NCBI RefSeq assembly: GCF_002215035.1
Contig: NZ_NKFP01000001.1
Span: 1,482,435-1,546,434, forward strand
Length of the DNA: 64,000 bases
Direction of reading: 5' to 3'
Source of the DNA: Leptolyngbya ohadii IS1
GTDB taxonomy: Bacteria > Cyanobacteriota > Cyanobacteriia > Elainellales > Elainellaceae
Numbering within the stretch: position 1 is the stretch's first letter; each line of letters opens with the position of its first letter. The translations under genes and the position numbers were made by a program. This document shows positions 8,473 to 17,875 of the stretch, in pieces. The notes under the pieces were generated by a model, which had not been told where the DNA came from, did no database searches, and saw only the letters and a list, made by a program, of their open reading frames with translations.

Positions 8473-9966
8473 ATGACAACGGGCAAAAAACCAAACATTT
8501 TAATTCTTTGGGGTGACGATATTGGCTGGTGGAATATCAGCTATAACAGCCGGGGACAGATGGGCTATCGCACCCCGAATATCGATCGCCTCGCGAACGA
8601 AGGCGTGGCTTTTACCGACTACTACGGGCAACAGAGCTGTACTGCGGGACGAGCAGCCTTTATTACCGGACAGAATCCTATCCGCACTGGACTCACTAAG
8701 GTTGGGATGCCCGGAGCCGATCTGGGTTTACAGAAAGAAGATCCGACGATCGCAGAACTGCTCAAACCCCTGGGCTATGCAACGGGACAGTTCGGTAAAA
8801 ATCACCTGGGAGACCGGGACGAATTTCTGCCGACGATGCATGGCTTTGATGAGTTCTTTGGCAATCTTTACCACCTCAATGCAGAGGAAGAACCGGAAGA
8901 TCCGGATTACCCCAAAGATCCCGCCTTCAAACAGCGGTTTGGACCGCGTGGCGTAATTCATAGCTGGGCAGATGGCAAAGGTGGACAGAAGGTGGAAGAT
9001 ACGGGACCGCTGACCAAAAAGCGGATGGAAACCATTGATGAAGAAGTCACTGAACACGCCCTCCGCTTTATCGACCAGTGCCATCAGGACGGCAAACCTT
9101 TCTTTATGTGGTACAACACCACCGCCATGCACTTCCGCACTCACTGCCCGGACAAACACAAAGGCAAGAGCGGACAGGGGGATTACAACGATGTCATGGT
9201 TGCTCATGATGAGCTGATTGGTCAGATGCTCGACAAGCTGGATGAATTGGGGATCGCTGAAGATACGATCGTCATGTACTCCACCGATAATGGGATTCAC
9301 TACAACACCTGGCCCGATGCGGGAATCACGCCCTTCCGCAGTGAAAAGAATACGAACTGGGAGGGGGGGTGGCGCGTTCCGGCTTTTATCCGCTGGACGG
9401 GACATTTTCCGGCAGGGTCGGTGGTCAATGGCATCGTTTCTCACCAGGACTGGCTACCCACCCTGTTAGCTGCGGCAGGAGAACCAGAGATCAAGGAAAA
9501 GCTGCTGAACGGTCACACCATTGGCGATCGCACCTACAAAGTGCATATCGACGGCTTCAATATGCTGCCCTACCTGAACGGTGAAGTGAAGGAAAGCCCA
9601 CGGAATACCCTCTTTTACTTTAGTGATGACGGTGATCTGATCGCCCTCCGGTTTGGAGATTGGAAAATGGTCTTGATGGAACAGCGGGCAAAGCAACTGC
9701 AATGCTGGTTTGAGCCATTCGTGCCACTGCGGGTACCCAAAATGTTTAATCTGCGCCGCGATCCCTTTGAACGGGCAGATGAAAATTCCAATACCTATTG
9801 GGACTGGGTGATTTCTCATGCCTATCTGGTATATGCAATGCAGGGGCTGGTCGCGCAGGAAATCGAGGACTTTGTGAAGTATCCTCCCCGCCAAAAACCC
9901 GCCGCCTTTAACCTGGATGCAGTGATGAGGCGGCTAGAAGATGCAGCCAGTAGCCGCGATCATTAA
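8473..9966 (+). CDS. Sulfatase of the formylglycine (Cys-type) class
   Basis: This 497-residue protein has the alkaline-phosphatase-fold sulfatase signatures. A metal-binding WGDDIGWWN lies near residue 13, and the maturation motif SCTAGRAAFITGQ has the Cys to be converted to formylglycine at C56. The second signature is GQFGKNHLGD and a metal-ligand block YSTDNGIHYN follows. The motif is C-X-A-X-R instead of the commoner C-X-P-X-R, a recognised variant, and here GK is followed by Asn rather than Trp. No signal peptide is evident, so it may act in the cytoplasm. The partner FGE lies nearby on the same strand. An IS66 relic begins exactly at its stop codon, so the native C-terminus may have been altered. 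The sulfate ester substrate cannot be read from sequence. Confidence 0.88.
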   Translation: MTTGKKPNILILWGDDIGWWNISYNSRGQMGYRTPNIDRLANEGVAFTDYYGQQSCTAGRAAFITGQNPIRTGLTKVGMPGADLGLQKEDPTIAELLKPLGYATGQFGKNHLGDRDEFLPTMHGFDEFFGNLYHLNAEEEPEDPDYPKDPAFKQRFGPRGVIHSWADGKGGQKVEDTGPLTKKRMETIDEEVTEHALRFIDQCHQDGKPFFMWYNTTAMHFRTHCPDKHKGKSGQGDYNDVMVAHDELIGQMLDKLDELGIAEDTIVMYSTDNGIHYNTWPDAGITPFRSEKNTNWEGGWRVPAFIRWTGHFPAGSVVNGIVSHQDWLPTLLAAAGEPEIKEKLLNGHTIGDRTYKVHIDGFNMLPYLNGEVKESPRNTLFYFSDDGDLIALRFGDWKMVLMEQRAKQLQCWFEPFVPLRVPKMFNLRRDPFERADENSNTYWDWVISHAYLVYAMQGLVAQEIEDFVKYPPRQKPAAFNLDAVMRRLEDAASSRDH

Positions 9967-11109
9967 CTCCTATGACCATTGCGGCTCAATGTGCCATCTC
10001 GGACCTGATACCAGTGCTCAAACAATAACTTCTGCTGGTCTAACAACGCCTGCCCCAGTTCGCCTGCAACTCCCGTTCGTTGGCTGATGCGCTTAAGATC
10101 TCGTTTCAGATGTCCCCAACAAACTTGTCTTGCCTCAATCTTCAACCCATTGTAGGCACTAAATCGGTCACAGAGGAACAATGCCTGTGAAGGCTTCCCC
10201 TAATAATTGCTGGCACACTGCTTGCGAACGTCCGAGAAATACTGCAAAGTAGCTCACGAGCAGGGTTGTCATCGTTCACGACCAGCCTTTGCGTCCGTTG
10301 GGGTTCAGTCCGTCTCCGTTACCTTGAGCAAAGCCCGTTTCATCCATGTTGACATTGCTCTGGGCTTGCACATAGACCTGTGCTTCAGCAACCGCAGCCG
10401 CAACCGCATCTGAACTTTCCTGTCGTAATCGATTGATACTCCCCACCGATAACTCGACACCGAATAGTTCATTCATCAATTCCTGCACCATCCGATGCGA
10501 TTGCCGATACTGTCCGCTCAGCACGGCAACGTGCGCCGCAACTCGTTCTCCATACCCACTGCCATCAATAATGCCTTCATCCCAGGCACGGGTCGCTGCG
10601 CCACAATGCTGGCACGACAAGCGATGGAATCGATGTTCTATCACTTGCGGCACAACCGGAGGAATCTCCACGATTTGTACCCGGTACGGCTCGCTGTCCC
10701 ATCCTGCTCATGCCGCTCCACACTCATTACAATTCTCCGGATAATGCTCCTCAACCCCCTGGCATTGCTCAATCGGATATAACCGTCGCTCATGCCCCTC
10801 ATGTCCCGGTTGTCCCCCTCGCTTCCGCTTGCCCGGTGGTTTCTCTTTCGACTTGAACCCTTTGCCCCGATCCTGCGGCGGGGACTTTGATAAATTCTTG
10901 CTGTCAAGCTGAAACTGCTCTTTGAGCAATTGATTTTCAGACTTAACTTCCTCGTATTGCCGTTCGAGCTGTTCAATCCGCTCGACTAATCGCCCGACCT
11001 GCCCCATCTGCTCAAGCAAGTGCATCACCAACCGCTGGACACTTGCGGGGGGCTTTTCCCAGTCTTCTAAGCTGATCTCGTTGATCTCAGGGGGCAAGTT
11101 CTCTACCAT
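9963..11109 (-). mobile_element. IS66-family transposase pseudogene (nonsense, frameshift, truncated)
   Basis: Translated on the minus strand from 11109, the product matches IS66 TnpC. It has a coiled-coil N-terminus, a GGQPGHEGH segment, the zinc-type CNECG, VEIPPVVPQVIEHRFHRL, MDETGFAQGNG and CDRFSAYNGLK, followed by CWGHLKRDLKRI. The gene is broken by in-frame TGA codons at 10708 and 10276 and by a frameshift near 10175. It ends at 9963, abutting the sulfatase stop, so roughly the last third is missing. No terminal inverted repeats were found. It is inactive in cis. Confidence 0.85.
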
Positions 11110-11220
11110 CCTGTTAGCCTATCAGCAACCCTCCCTTTTTCTCAATCCCATTTCCTAACCCTCTGAACGATTACGACAAAACAAGCCTTGGAATATAGCC
11201 AATCCCAGCAAAACCCTCAA

Positions 11221-13500
11221 CTAACTGCACAGCTCACTGCCATTAACTTGAATGACACAGGAGAGAACTGCCAGCATGGATGCATCTAGCCTGCGCTCTC
11301 CTGGCTGACGAGATCTGGCTGTAGAAGGAGCGCCCGATCGCGTCTGATCATCTGCATCGGTCAGGATGTCGTCCAGGATAAAAAGGGAATCCTCCGATAA
11401 CCCTACAAAGTCTCCGCGTGTCCCGCCTTGCCCTCTGCCGATCGTCTGAATGGCAGTAAGCGCAGTGCGAAGAGGCTGTTTGCTCACCAGCATTAGCAGT
11501 TCAGGAGTGCCCGATGTGCCGCTAATAAAAAATTCTTTTCCATCCTCCAGGCGTGGGACGGTTAAACTCCTGCCGCGATCGATTCGGGCTGCATCATCGG
11601 GGGCATCCATCACAGGTGGATAAAGTGCGGTGATTGCACCATCGCTGCTTACAACGAGAACACTTAAATAGAGATCCTGATCTTCCTGGTTATTGACCGT
11701 AATTTGAAGCACCGTGTCTGAGGGCACTTGCAAAGGAGCTGTGTCGATCGCCCGATTGCTCGCCTCCCTTGCAGCACGGGTAGCAACGATTGTTCTGCTC
11801 ATCTTGCCCGCTGGTTCTTTGGCGGTAATTTCAGCGGTTACGCGCAGGTCAGACGATCGCCCCTGGAGTACCTGTTGCAGGATTTGATTGGCAAGCAGCG
11901 TTTTGAAACGGGGACGCAGACGCACGATCGCAGTTTCAAGGTCCCCAGTGGAATCAAAGCTATTTGCGATCGGGGTCAGGTCAGGCTGCAAGAGACCAAT
12001 GCTTCCTACGGGCGGCAAATTCGTCATGCCTGCGGTGGTCAACTGCTCCTGATAGTGAGCGGTCATCCTGCCCAGCAGACAATCAGCATCCGGCAGTTCT
12101 GCAATTTCAACCCGCGCAACTTGCCCCAGTGCGGAGCGGGCTGCTGCCCCATCCTCCTCCAGGGAAGGATCAAGCCCAACCTTCAGTACGGGATGGTCTG
12201 GAATGCCCACAACCTTCTCCCGCAAAAGCTGTCCGGGCTGTACCGTTGCCGTCTCTCCAGCCATTAATCTGCCATAGCCGCGCAGTCCTTCCCGCCGAAC
12301 CTGCTGAATCTGCCCCAGCGATCGTCCGTCTGAATTGAGCAGAGTGTAAATTGTCCCTGCACCCATTGCCCTTAAATTGTGCGAGGAAACCCCGCCTAAC
12401 CAGAACTCAATCAAATCGCCCTCAAGCTTTCGTTGAATCACTGCTTCTGCGGCTGGCGTCGCCATTTCCAGGAAGTACAGGGGTTTCTGGTCATTGTTGC
12501 TGTCGGGTTTGTACTGGAATACAGGCACCTGACCCCGATCGTCTGAATCAAGCCGGGTGGTAATTCGGGTGCTAAGTTCCAAATTAGAGTAGACGGTAGC
12601 TGTGCTTTGATGGGTGGGCAGCTGCCAGAGATAGCGCGTGAGCAAGTAGGTGAATGCTCCGGCGTTAAATCCACCAAAATCGATATCCAGGGCTGCCTGA
12701 GTACGCAGTGCTGACCCGATCGCCACGCCTCGCGCAATTCCAGCTTTACGACCTTTCTGGAAATCATCGTCGGACAGCTTCAGATCCGCCATCCACTGCT
12801 TTTGATACTCCAGCTCAGCCGCACTGGGAACCAGCGGTAAGCCACTGCTGCGGCTCAGTCGATTTGCGCCGATCGATCGCACCGTCACGTTTCCCCTAGT
12901 TCCTGCGCCGGAATAGCAGCTATCGAGAACGACAGTGAGATTTTCTGTTTGAATGGCGTGCATCAGCAGAAACAGAGTCCGCCCCATAATATCGGGAACT
13001 GCTAGTTCGGTTCCGGTTAAATCAACTTCTACCGATGCATCGTTTGGGACGATCGTGCCGTTCAGATAGCTGTCTCCATCCCCAGGGTCAGGGGCAATCG
13101 GATTCGGGTCTTTAATTTTGGAGCCGTGCCCGGAGTAGTGAAAAACGACGACATCTCCCGGTCTTGCCTGATCGATCAGATGCTCCTTAAAAACCTTCAG
13201 AATTGTGGCGCGATCGGGCTTCAGGGGTTCTGTATCTGAGATCTTAATGATGTCCTGTGGGTTAAAACCAAAGCGATTGACCAGCAGCTCGGACTGAAGC
13301 TCGACATCGTTCAAGCAGCCGGGCAGATCGGGAATGGGGTCAGGATAGCGGTTAATCCCAACCAGTAAGGCAAGCTTGCGAGGCGTACCCTGTGCCAGAA
13401 CCCGACCATAGCGATCGACCTGTCGCAGAAAATCCGCCTGACTGAGACCGATCGCTGCCAGGGTTGAGCCAGCAGTTTGGAGGAAATGACGACGCTTCAT
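11221..13500 (-). CDS. Tat-exported caspase-family (metacaspase/orthocaspase) protease
   Basis: This 759-residue protein begins with a twin-arginine signal (MKRRHFLQTAGSTLAAIG). A p20-like caspase domain (residues 42-340) carries the catalytic dyad: His125 in HYSGHGS and Cys195 in LDSCYSGAG. These enzymes usually cut after Arg or Lys. The C-terminal part contains a DUF4384-like stretch (QDLYLSVLVVSSDGAITALYP, then GKEFFISGTSGTPELLMLVSKQP). Export would place the protease outside the cytoplasmic membrane, on the opposite side from the CHAT domain encoded two genes upstream. It is the last gene of the minus-strand cluster starting near 19255 and lies 37 bp after the preceding gene. It may be regulated by that cluster's sigma-like protein. 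Confidence 0.88.
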   Translation of the reverse strand: MKRRHFLQTAGSTLAAIGLSQADFLRQVDRYGRVLAQGTPRKLALLVGINRYPDPIPDLPGCLNDVELQSELLVNRFGFNPQDIIKISDTEPLKPDRATILKVFKEHLIDQARPGDVVVFHYSGHGSKIKDPNPIAPDPGDGDSYLNGTIVPNDASVEVDLTGTELAVPDIMGRTLFLLMHAIQTENLTVVLDSCYSGAGTRGNVTVRSIGANRLSRSSGLPLVPSAAELEYQKQWMADLKLSDDDFQKGRKAGIARGVAIGSALRTQAALDIDFGGFNAGAFTYLLTRYLWQLPTHQSTATVYSNLELSTRITTRLDSDDRGQVPVFQYKPDSNNDQKPLYFLEMATPAAEAVIQRKLEGDLIEFWLGGVSSHNLRAMGAGTIYTLLNSDGRSLGQIQQVRREGLRGYGRLMAGETATVQPGQLLREKVVGIPDHPVLKVGLDPSLEEDGAAARSALGQVARVEIAELPDADCLLGRMTAHYQEQLTTAGMTNLPPVGSIGLLQPDLTPIANSFDSTGDLETAIVRLRPRFKTLLANQILQQVLQGRSSDLRVTAEITAKEPAGKMSRTIVATRAAREASNRAIDTAPLQVPSDTVLQITVNNQEDQDLYLSVLVVSSDGAITALYPPVMDAPDDAARIDRGRSLTVPRLEDGKEFFISGTSGTPELLMLVSKQPLRTALTAIQTIGRGQGGTRGDFVGLSEDSLFILDDILTDADDQTRSGAPSTARSRQPGERRLDASMLAVLSCVIQVNGSELCS

Positions 13501-13537
13501 AGGACATACAAACGCGGGTTCAGTAAATAGCCAGGTT

Positions 13538-14269
13538 TCATTGCTGGGGTGGACTGCAAACGTCAGTCGCGATCGACTGGAGCAGCGTTTTGAGTTCAGG
13601 GGAAGGCTGTTCGACCAGGAGGGCAGTGCGCCAGAAGTCAGACCAGAGTTGCCGTTCTGCGAAATAATCTGCCTGTCTCAGGGCGATCGTTTCTGCGCTG
13701 GCTCCGGCGGCTCTTTGTTCGCTGGTCAGGGTTTGCAAATCGGCTTTTATGCGATCGAATTCGGCAGACGGCATCACGCGAAACGCGAACGACTGCGGCT
13801 CTCGATTTCTGAATGTGACAACCCACTGATAGTCTTGCCCTGGCTGAACACCATCGCCGGTGTAGGTGACATGGCGAATCCGCACGGTCGGATCAATTGT
13901 AAGATTTGATAAATTCATCTGCGCCAGAACTTGCTGACTGTCCGCCGATTTAAGTTCGATCGACTCAACCGCCCCCTGCCAGACAAACGTTGGACGGGGA
14001 CTCCATGCCGCTAGAGCCTCACTGGAAAGGGGATCGATCGCCACCGAACAAAACTCACCGGGACGGGAAACTCGACGGCGGGGGGCAGGGCGACGGCTGC
14101 GAAAAACATTACTCCAGATCTCCTGAATCTGGGCTGGGATCGAGGACGAGTTAGAATCGACAGCGGGTTCCGGCTCAGACAATCCGGGTTTCTCCACCAG
14201 GACAGCGATCGTCAGGAGAAATAAGCTGATGATGAAAAGAAAGCGGGGTTTGCGACTGGTAATACCCAT
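13538..14269 (-). CDS. Secreted or membrane-anchored hypothetical protein (DUF928-like architecture)
   Basis: The 243-residue product starts with a basic N-terminus and one hydrophobic segment (residues 9-26) that is a signal peptide or anchor. It has an Arg-rich stretch (RSRRPAPRRRVSR), then a likely beta-sandwich part with RPTFVWQG and GVQPGQDYQWVVTFRN. This resembles the P-x-F-x-W and PG-x-x-Y-x-W pattern of DUF928 proteins, but the match is weak. A helical C-terminus follows (ADYFAERQLWSDFWRTALLVEQ). It sits between the CHAT-CHASE2 and caspase genes on the same strand with gaps of 25 and 37 bp, so it is very likely part of that operon. Function unknown. Confidence 0.6.
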   Translation of the reverse strand: MGITSRKPRFLFIISLFLLTIAVLVEKPGLSEPEPAVDSNSSSIPAQIQEIWSNVFRSRRPAPRRRVSRPGEFCSVAIDPLSSEALAAWSPRPTFVWQGAVESIELKSADSQQVLAQMNLSNLTIDPTVRIRHVTYTGDGVQPGQDYQWVVTFRNREPQSFAFRVMPSAEFDRIKADLQTLTSEQRAAGASAETIALRQADYFAERQLWSDFWRTALLVEQPSPELKTLLQSIATDVCSPPQQ

Positions 14270-14294
14270 GTTTAAGAAGAACCTATAGTATTGC

Positions 14295-16706
14295 TTATCG
14301 AGACTTTAGTTTAAGGCAAGCAGGCAACACATAAACCCAAACGGTGACTGCCGGAAGAACGATCGGTAACAGAATTGCTGCGCTGGAAAGATACAGTTCC
14401 AAACTCAGCAGGGTATAGAAAATTGTGCCGCTGCACAAGAGAACGACTGCCAGAGTTCGCTGCGAAATCCAGAGCTTAGAGAATGAGGCGATCGGTTCCT
14501 GTAGAAGCAGGGCAATCCCTTTGCCCATCACAGCTGCCAGCAAAATCATCCACAGATCGGGGATAGGGAGAACAAATTTTCGGCTGAGGAAATGATGAAA
14601 CAAATAGGCAAGATGTTCGCCGCCTGTCATCAGTCGTGCCGCATTGCTGGAATTCTCCATCAGATACCAGTGCATGATCGCTGCGGGAGCCGGAAAGCTA
14701 TCGTCCCCCGGTCGCCAACCCGCCGTTGCGTAGCCACCTGACGCAATTAACACCGTCTGCTGCAATCCGTTGGGTGAATCCGAGGATGGCTCTAAAATTT
14801 GCCACGCGGGAACGGCTTGATAGACCTGATCGGGACGCAGGGAAAAATCGGCGATCGGGTGCAGCCAGTATTGACCGAAAAAATAGCTGAAATTCGTGAT
14901 CGGCGAAAGCGTGTTGCGATCGGAAAACGGCAGGCTCTCTCTGGTGTTCTGCTGCTGATGGGTGTTTGCCAACAGATCCGCCAAGAGGGGAAACGGCTGA
15001 GGATTTTGCCGATCGAATAGCGGTATGCGGTAGTCATCTCCCCAGGAACCCTCTGCGTTCCCCTGCAAACTGGGTGCTGCGTTCAGCAATTCCGGACGGG
15101 CTGTGTGCCACTTACCATCATTGTCGTAGGTTGTGGCGAAGATGAATTTTGTGCCTCGCTGTCCGGCTCGCTGAATTGCCTGGGCTAACCTGGGCGTAGC
15201 GGGTTGCAGCGGATCAAGCAGATAGTCGATCGCAATAATCTTCGTGCCCTGACTCGAAAGGCGATCGATTAAATCTGCCAGATAGCCCTGCGGAATCGGG
15301 TATTCCCTACCAATCAGATCGGCTCGTCTGAGGGATTCTTCGTTAATTTGTACCAGCGTCAGGGGCGGTTGCTGGGCGATCGTATCTCGCTGGGTGAGTT
15401 GACGATAGTAAGCCTGCGTGAGAACCCGCTGTTCTAGTAATGCCAGCTGCAATGGCGGTAAGACGCTACAGAGGGTCAACAGTGCCAGAGCCGCGACTTC
15501 GTAGGGTTTCGATGCCCAGGGCTTCAGCCAGTAGCGCAGTCCCTTCGGCGGAAGGTGGAATAGCGTCGTGTCCGGGTGGCGAAACAGCGAGGGAATCAGA
15601 TACGCCGATGGATAGGCAAGCTTTTTATCGGTTTCCAGGTGCTGGCGGGCGGCAATCATCGCTTCATGCACATCCTTGTGTTCTGCCAAACCCTGCACAA
15701 ACCGCACTAAAAACTCCTGTGCCACCCGATTCTCGATCGGTTCTCGCATCACAGCAACCTGGCTCAGCCCCAGATCAAGCAGCGAATTGGCAATGCTTAA
15801 CCCCTGGCAGGAATTGAACATGGCAAACTGCAATCCCCGATCTTTGGCACGAATTAACTGCGGCGCAATATCGTGAATTTCAATCGATACACCGGGGGCA
15901 ATACTGAGTTCACCGCTGCCCGTTTCATTGCTGTGTCCGGCAAACAGCAGCACATCCCAACCGCGCCGATCGTCGATCGCCTGCACAATCTGGTTCTTCA
16001 GATCATCAATACGTTCCGCCGAGCGGTAGCCCACAAACACCAGATCCGCAAATGGGCGCAGCCGCTTCTGAAGCGCATCAATTTCGATCGCAAAGTTTAG
16101 CCCGCGATCGTCCCCCAGAATTACCAGCAAACGGGGACGGCGACGAATCATTCTTTGAACCGGGGCAGCGGGCTGACGAATATTGGGCGCAGAGCGGCTA
16201 ATCCGAATTTTGCTGCCAATCGCCAGATCATCGGCAATATCCCAGGCTTCCCACGGCAGACGCGCCAGATCGATCGGGTCACAGGTAATGAGCAAATCCA
16301 CACTGTCATTCGGAGTCACCGCAGTTCGACCCGCCCCGACAATTTCTCGTCGCAGATTGTCCAGCGCATCGGTATGACTCAACCACTGGCAAAACTGCTC
16401 CAGCAAATCCCGCTCCCGATCGCTTAATCGCTTGCCCCAGTCGATCGTGGGGGGATTGACGGTTCCACTGCCTGCCGCTCTACCGCGCATGAAGAGCTGA
16501 GGCGGGGGCAATTCGTCGAGCAACAAATGCATCCGGCGATAGTAATCGAGATAAGCCTGCTGCCACTGCTGATAGGTCTGAAGCAGCACCATTGGCATTT
16601 CCAGAGTTGCCTGAAGTCGCTGTCCTTCGCCCCAGGTCAATTCAAACCAGCAGCTTTGCTGAACCTGCCGCACTGAAAGCTGATACACGATCGCTGAAGT
16701 CTTCAT
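14295..16706 (-). CDS. CHAT-CHASE2 fusion: cytoplasmic caspase-like protease domain joined to extracytoplasmic sensor
   Basis: This 803-residue protein has an N-terminal CHAT domain to about residue 385 with the protease dyad visible: His258 in LLFAGHSNETGSG and Cys300 in FNSCQG. A hydrophobic segment near 403-423 is followed by a CHASE2 domain (about 440-700, with LVQINEESLRR and IIAIDYLLD). Three further hydrophobic segments lie near 715-800. CHASE2 is an extracytoplasmic sensory domain, so the layout suggests an outside signal driving an internal protease. The stop overlaps the start region of the next gene's partner (ATGA overlap with DUF1822 at 16703-16706), meaning translational coupling. 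The cleavage target is unknown; operon neighbours are candidates. Confidence 0.88.
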   Translation of the reverse strand: MKTSAIVYQLSVRQVQQSCWFELTWGEGQRLQATLEMPMVLLQTYQQWQQAYLDYYRRMHLLLDELPPPQLFMRGRAAGSGTVNPPTIDWGKRLSDRERDLLEQFCQWLSHTDALDNLRREIVGAGRTAVTPNDSVDLLITCDPIDLARLPWEAWDIADDLAIGSKIRISRSAPNIRQPAAPVQRMIRRRPRLLVILGDDRGLNFAIEIDALQKRLRPFADLVFVGYRSAERIDDLKNQIVQAIDDRRGWDVLLFAGHSNETGSGELSIAPGVSIEIHDIAPQLIRAKDRGLQFAMFNSCQGLSIANSLLDLGLSQVAVMREPIENRVAQEFLVRFVQGLAEHKDVHEAMIAARQHLETDKKLAYPSAYLIPSLFRHPDTTLFHLPPKGLRYWLKPWASKPYEVAALALLTLCSVLPPLQLALLEQRVLTQAYYRQLTQRDTIAQQPPLTLVQINEESLRRADLIGREYPIPQGYLADLIDRLSSQGTKIIAIDYLLDPLQPATPRLAQAIQRAGQRGTKFIFATTYDNDGKWHTARPELLNAAPSLQGNAEGSWGDDYRIPLFDRQNPQPFPLLADLLANTHQQQNTRESLPFSDRNTLSPITNFSYFFGQYWLHPIADFSLRPDQVYQAVPAWQILEPSSDSPNGLQQTVLIASGGYATAGWRPGDDSFPAPAAIMHWYLMENSSNAARLMTGGEHLAYLFHHFLSRKFVLPIPDLWMILLAAVMGKGIALLLQEPIASFSKLWISQRTLAVVLLCSGTIFYTLLSLELYLSSAAILLPIVLPAVTVWVYVLPACLKLKSR

Positions 16707-17833
16707 ACCTGGGTATCTCGACTAAAGATGAAAGGGGGCAAGGTTGTGGCAGTCCCGTTAGGCAAACTGATCGTGACCCAGAATGACTCCTCTACACTGC
16801 CGATCACACAGGCGTAAAGATAGTTCAAACCACTTGATCCGAGGGCAACATCTTCTAAAACCTGCTCTGCATCCCGCACCTGCAAACGAATTCCATTCGG
16901 CAGCAGAGTCCCCGCACGGGTTCCCAGCACAACTAGCAGCGTCCACTCTGGAACTGCCCCAGTAATTTGCCAGGTTGCCGCATAGAGCCGCAGCGGAAGA
17001 TTCGCGAGTTCAATATCTTGATAAGCTCCTCGCGCTTCGGGGGGAATTTCAATCGGCGATCGCTGAACTAAATCAGTCAGCACAGACTCAAATTCCTCGA
17101 TCGCTGATCTTGATCCACGCAGCGATGACCCCAGAGCCGGATTCAGGGTGAGCGGAGGCAATAGCACCCAGGACAGTTCTGCCGCCAGTCGATCGACCTG
17201 ATTTTGGAGCCATAGCCCTACGTTAATTGCAGCCGTCGCGAGAGGAGAAGATGGGGCAGTCACAGAAACGTTTTCCGCGATCGCAGCTGGTTCCAGGCAG
17301 CGCAGAGACAGCAGCAGGCGATCGGGGTTCAAATCAAAGCAGGTGATGGGCAACCAGTAGGGTTCATCTTCAGTTGCAGAGGGATTAGACGGCAATGCCT
17401 GAATCAGTTGCGCCTGGGGAATATAGCCTCGAACCCGGATTTGCTGAAGTTCTTCAAACACCTGGATGAGGACGTAAAAGTGAGGTAAAAAGGGAGTCTC
17501 AAGGACGGATGGAGATAGGGGAATTTCAATATCTTCAAGACTATCGGTGGCAATCAGATAAAGCCGAAAGTTGCCGATCGTTAGATGACAAAGATCAGTC
17601 CGATTGCGTCCTTCCTGATGGGGTAATAGCTCAGGCGATCGTTTCTCTAGCCATTGTTCCATGCCTGCCCGTGCGACTGCATTGAGGTAATGCTGCCACT
17701 GGTCGGCTTCTGTCGTTGCAGTTTGGCTTTGCTCAACCGCCCAGTCAAGATGGACATCGGTGAGAGTAATCGTATCAATGGGAAGAAACATACCTGGAAT
17801 GGGTTGGGGACTTCGGAGAAGAAAGGCTGTCAT
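16703..17833 (-). CDS. DUF1822 family protein
   Basis: The protein (376 residues from the ATG at 17833) is recognisable as DUF1822, a family I know mainly from cyanobacteria next to CHAT or CHASE2 genes. Features are the early FLPIDTITLTDVHLDWAVEQ and QWQHYLNAVARAGMEQWL, and a C-terminal jelly-roll-like stretch with LRVY-type strands (LPLRLYAATWQITG, ATTLPPFIFSR). The ATG at 17833 is preferred over a TTG at 17848 because GGAG lies nine bases upstream of it. Its end overlaps the CHAT-CHASE2 start by four bases. No catalytic motif is seen; it may be a binding or adaptor protein, which is inference. Confidence 0.75.
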   Translation of the reverse strand: MTAFLLRSPQPIPGMFLPIDTITLTDVHLDWAVEQSQTATTEADQWQHYLNAVARAGMEQWLEKRSPELLPHQEGRNRTDLCHLTIGNFRLYLIATDSLEDIEIPLSPSVLETPFLPHFYVLIQVFEELQQIRVRGYIPQAQLIQALPSNPSATEDEPYWLPITCFDLNPDRLLLSLRCLEPAAIAENVSVTAPSSPLATAAINVGLWLQNQVDRLAAELSWVLLPPLTLNPALGSSLRGSRSAIEEFESVLTDLVQRSPIEIPPEARGAYQDIELANLPLRLYAATWQITGAVPEWTLLVVLGTRAGTLLPNGIRLQVRDAEQVLEDVALGSSGLNYLYACVIGSVEESFWVTISLPNGTATTLPPFIFSRDTQV

Positions 17834-17875
17834 GATTGTAGGCTCCAAAAATTACAATCGAAAATCAATCAAAAA

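Noticed and set aside
8728..9444. Long antisense frame of 238 codons opposite the sulfatase gene
   Set aside because: It mirrors the codon structure of the sulfatase, has no family motifs and no ribosome binding site.
10276..10710. In-frame TGA codons in the IS66 gene as selenocysteine or read-through sites
   Set aside because: No selenocysteine insertion hairpin was recognised, a frameshift and C-terminal truncation follow, and IS66 proteins need no such residue; simple decay is enough.
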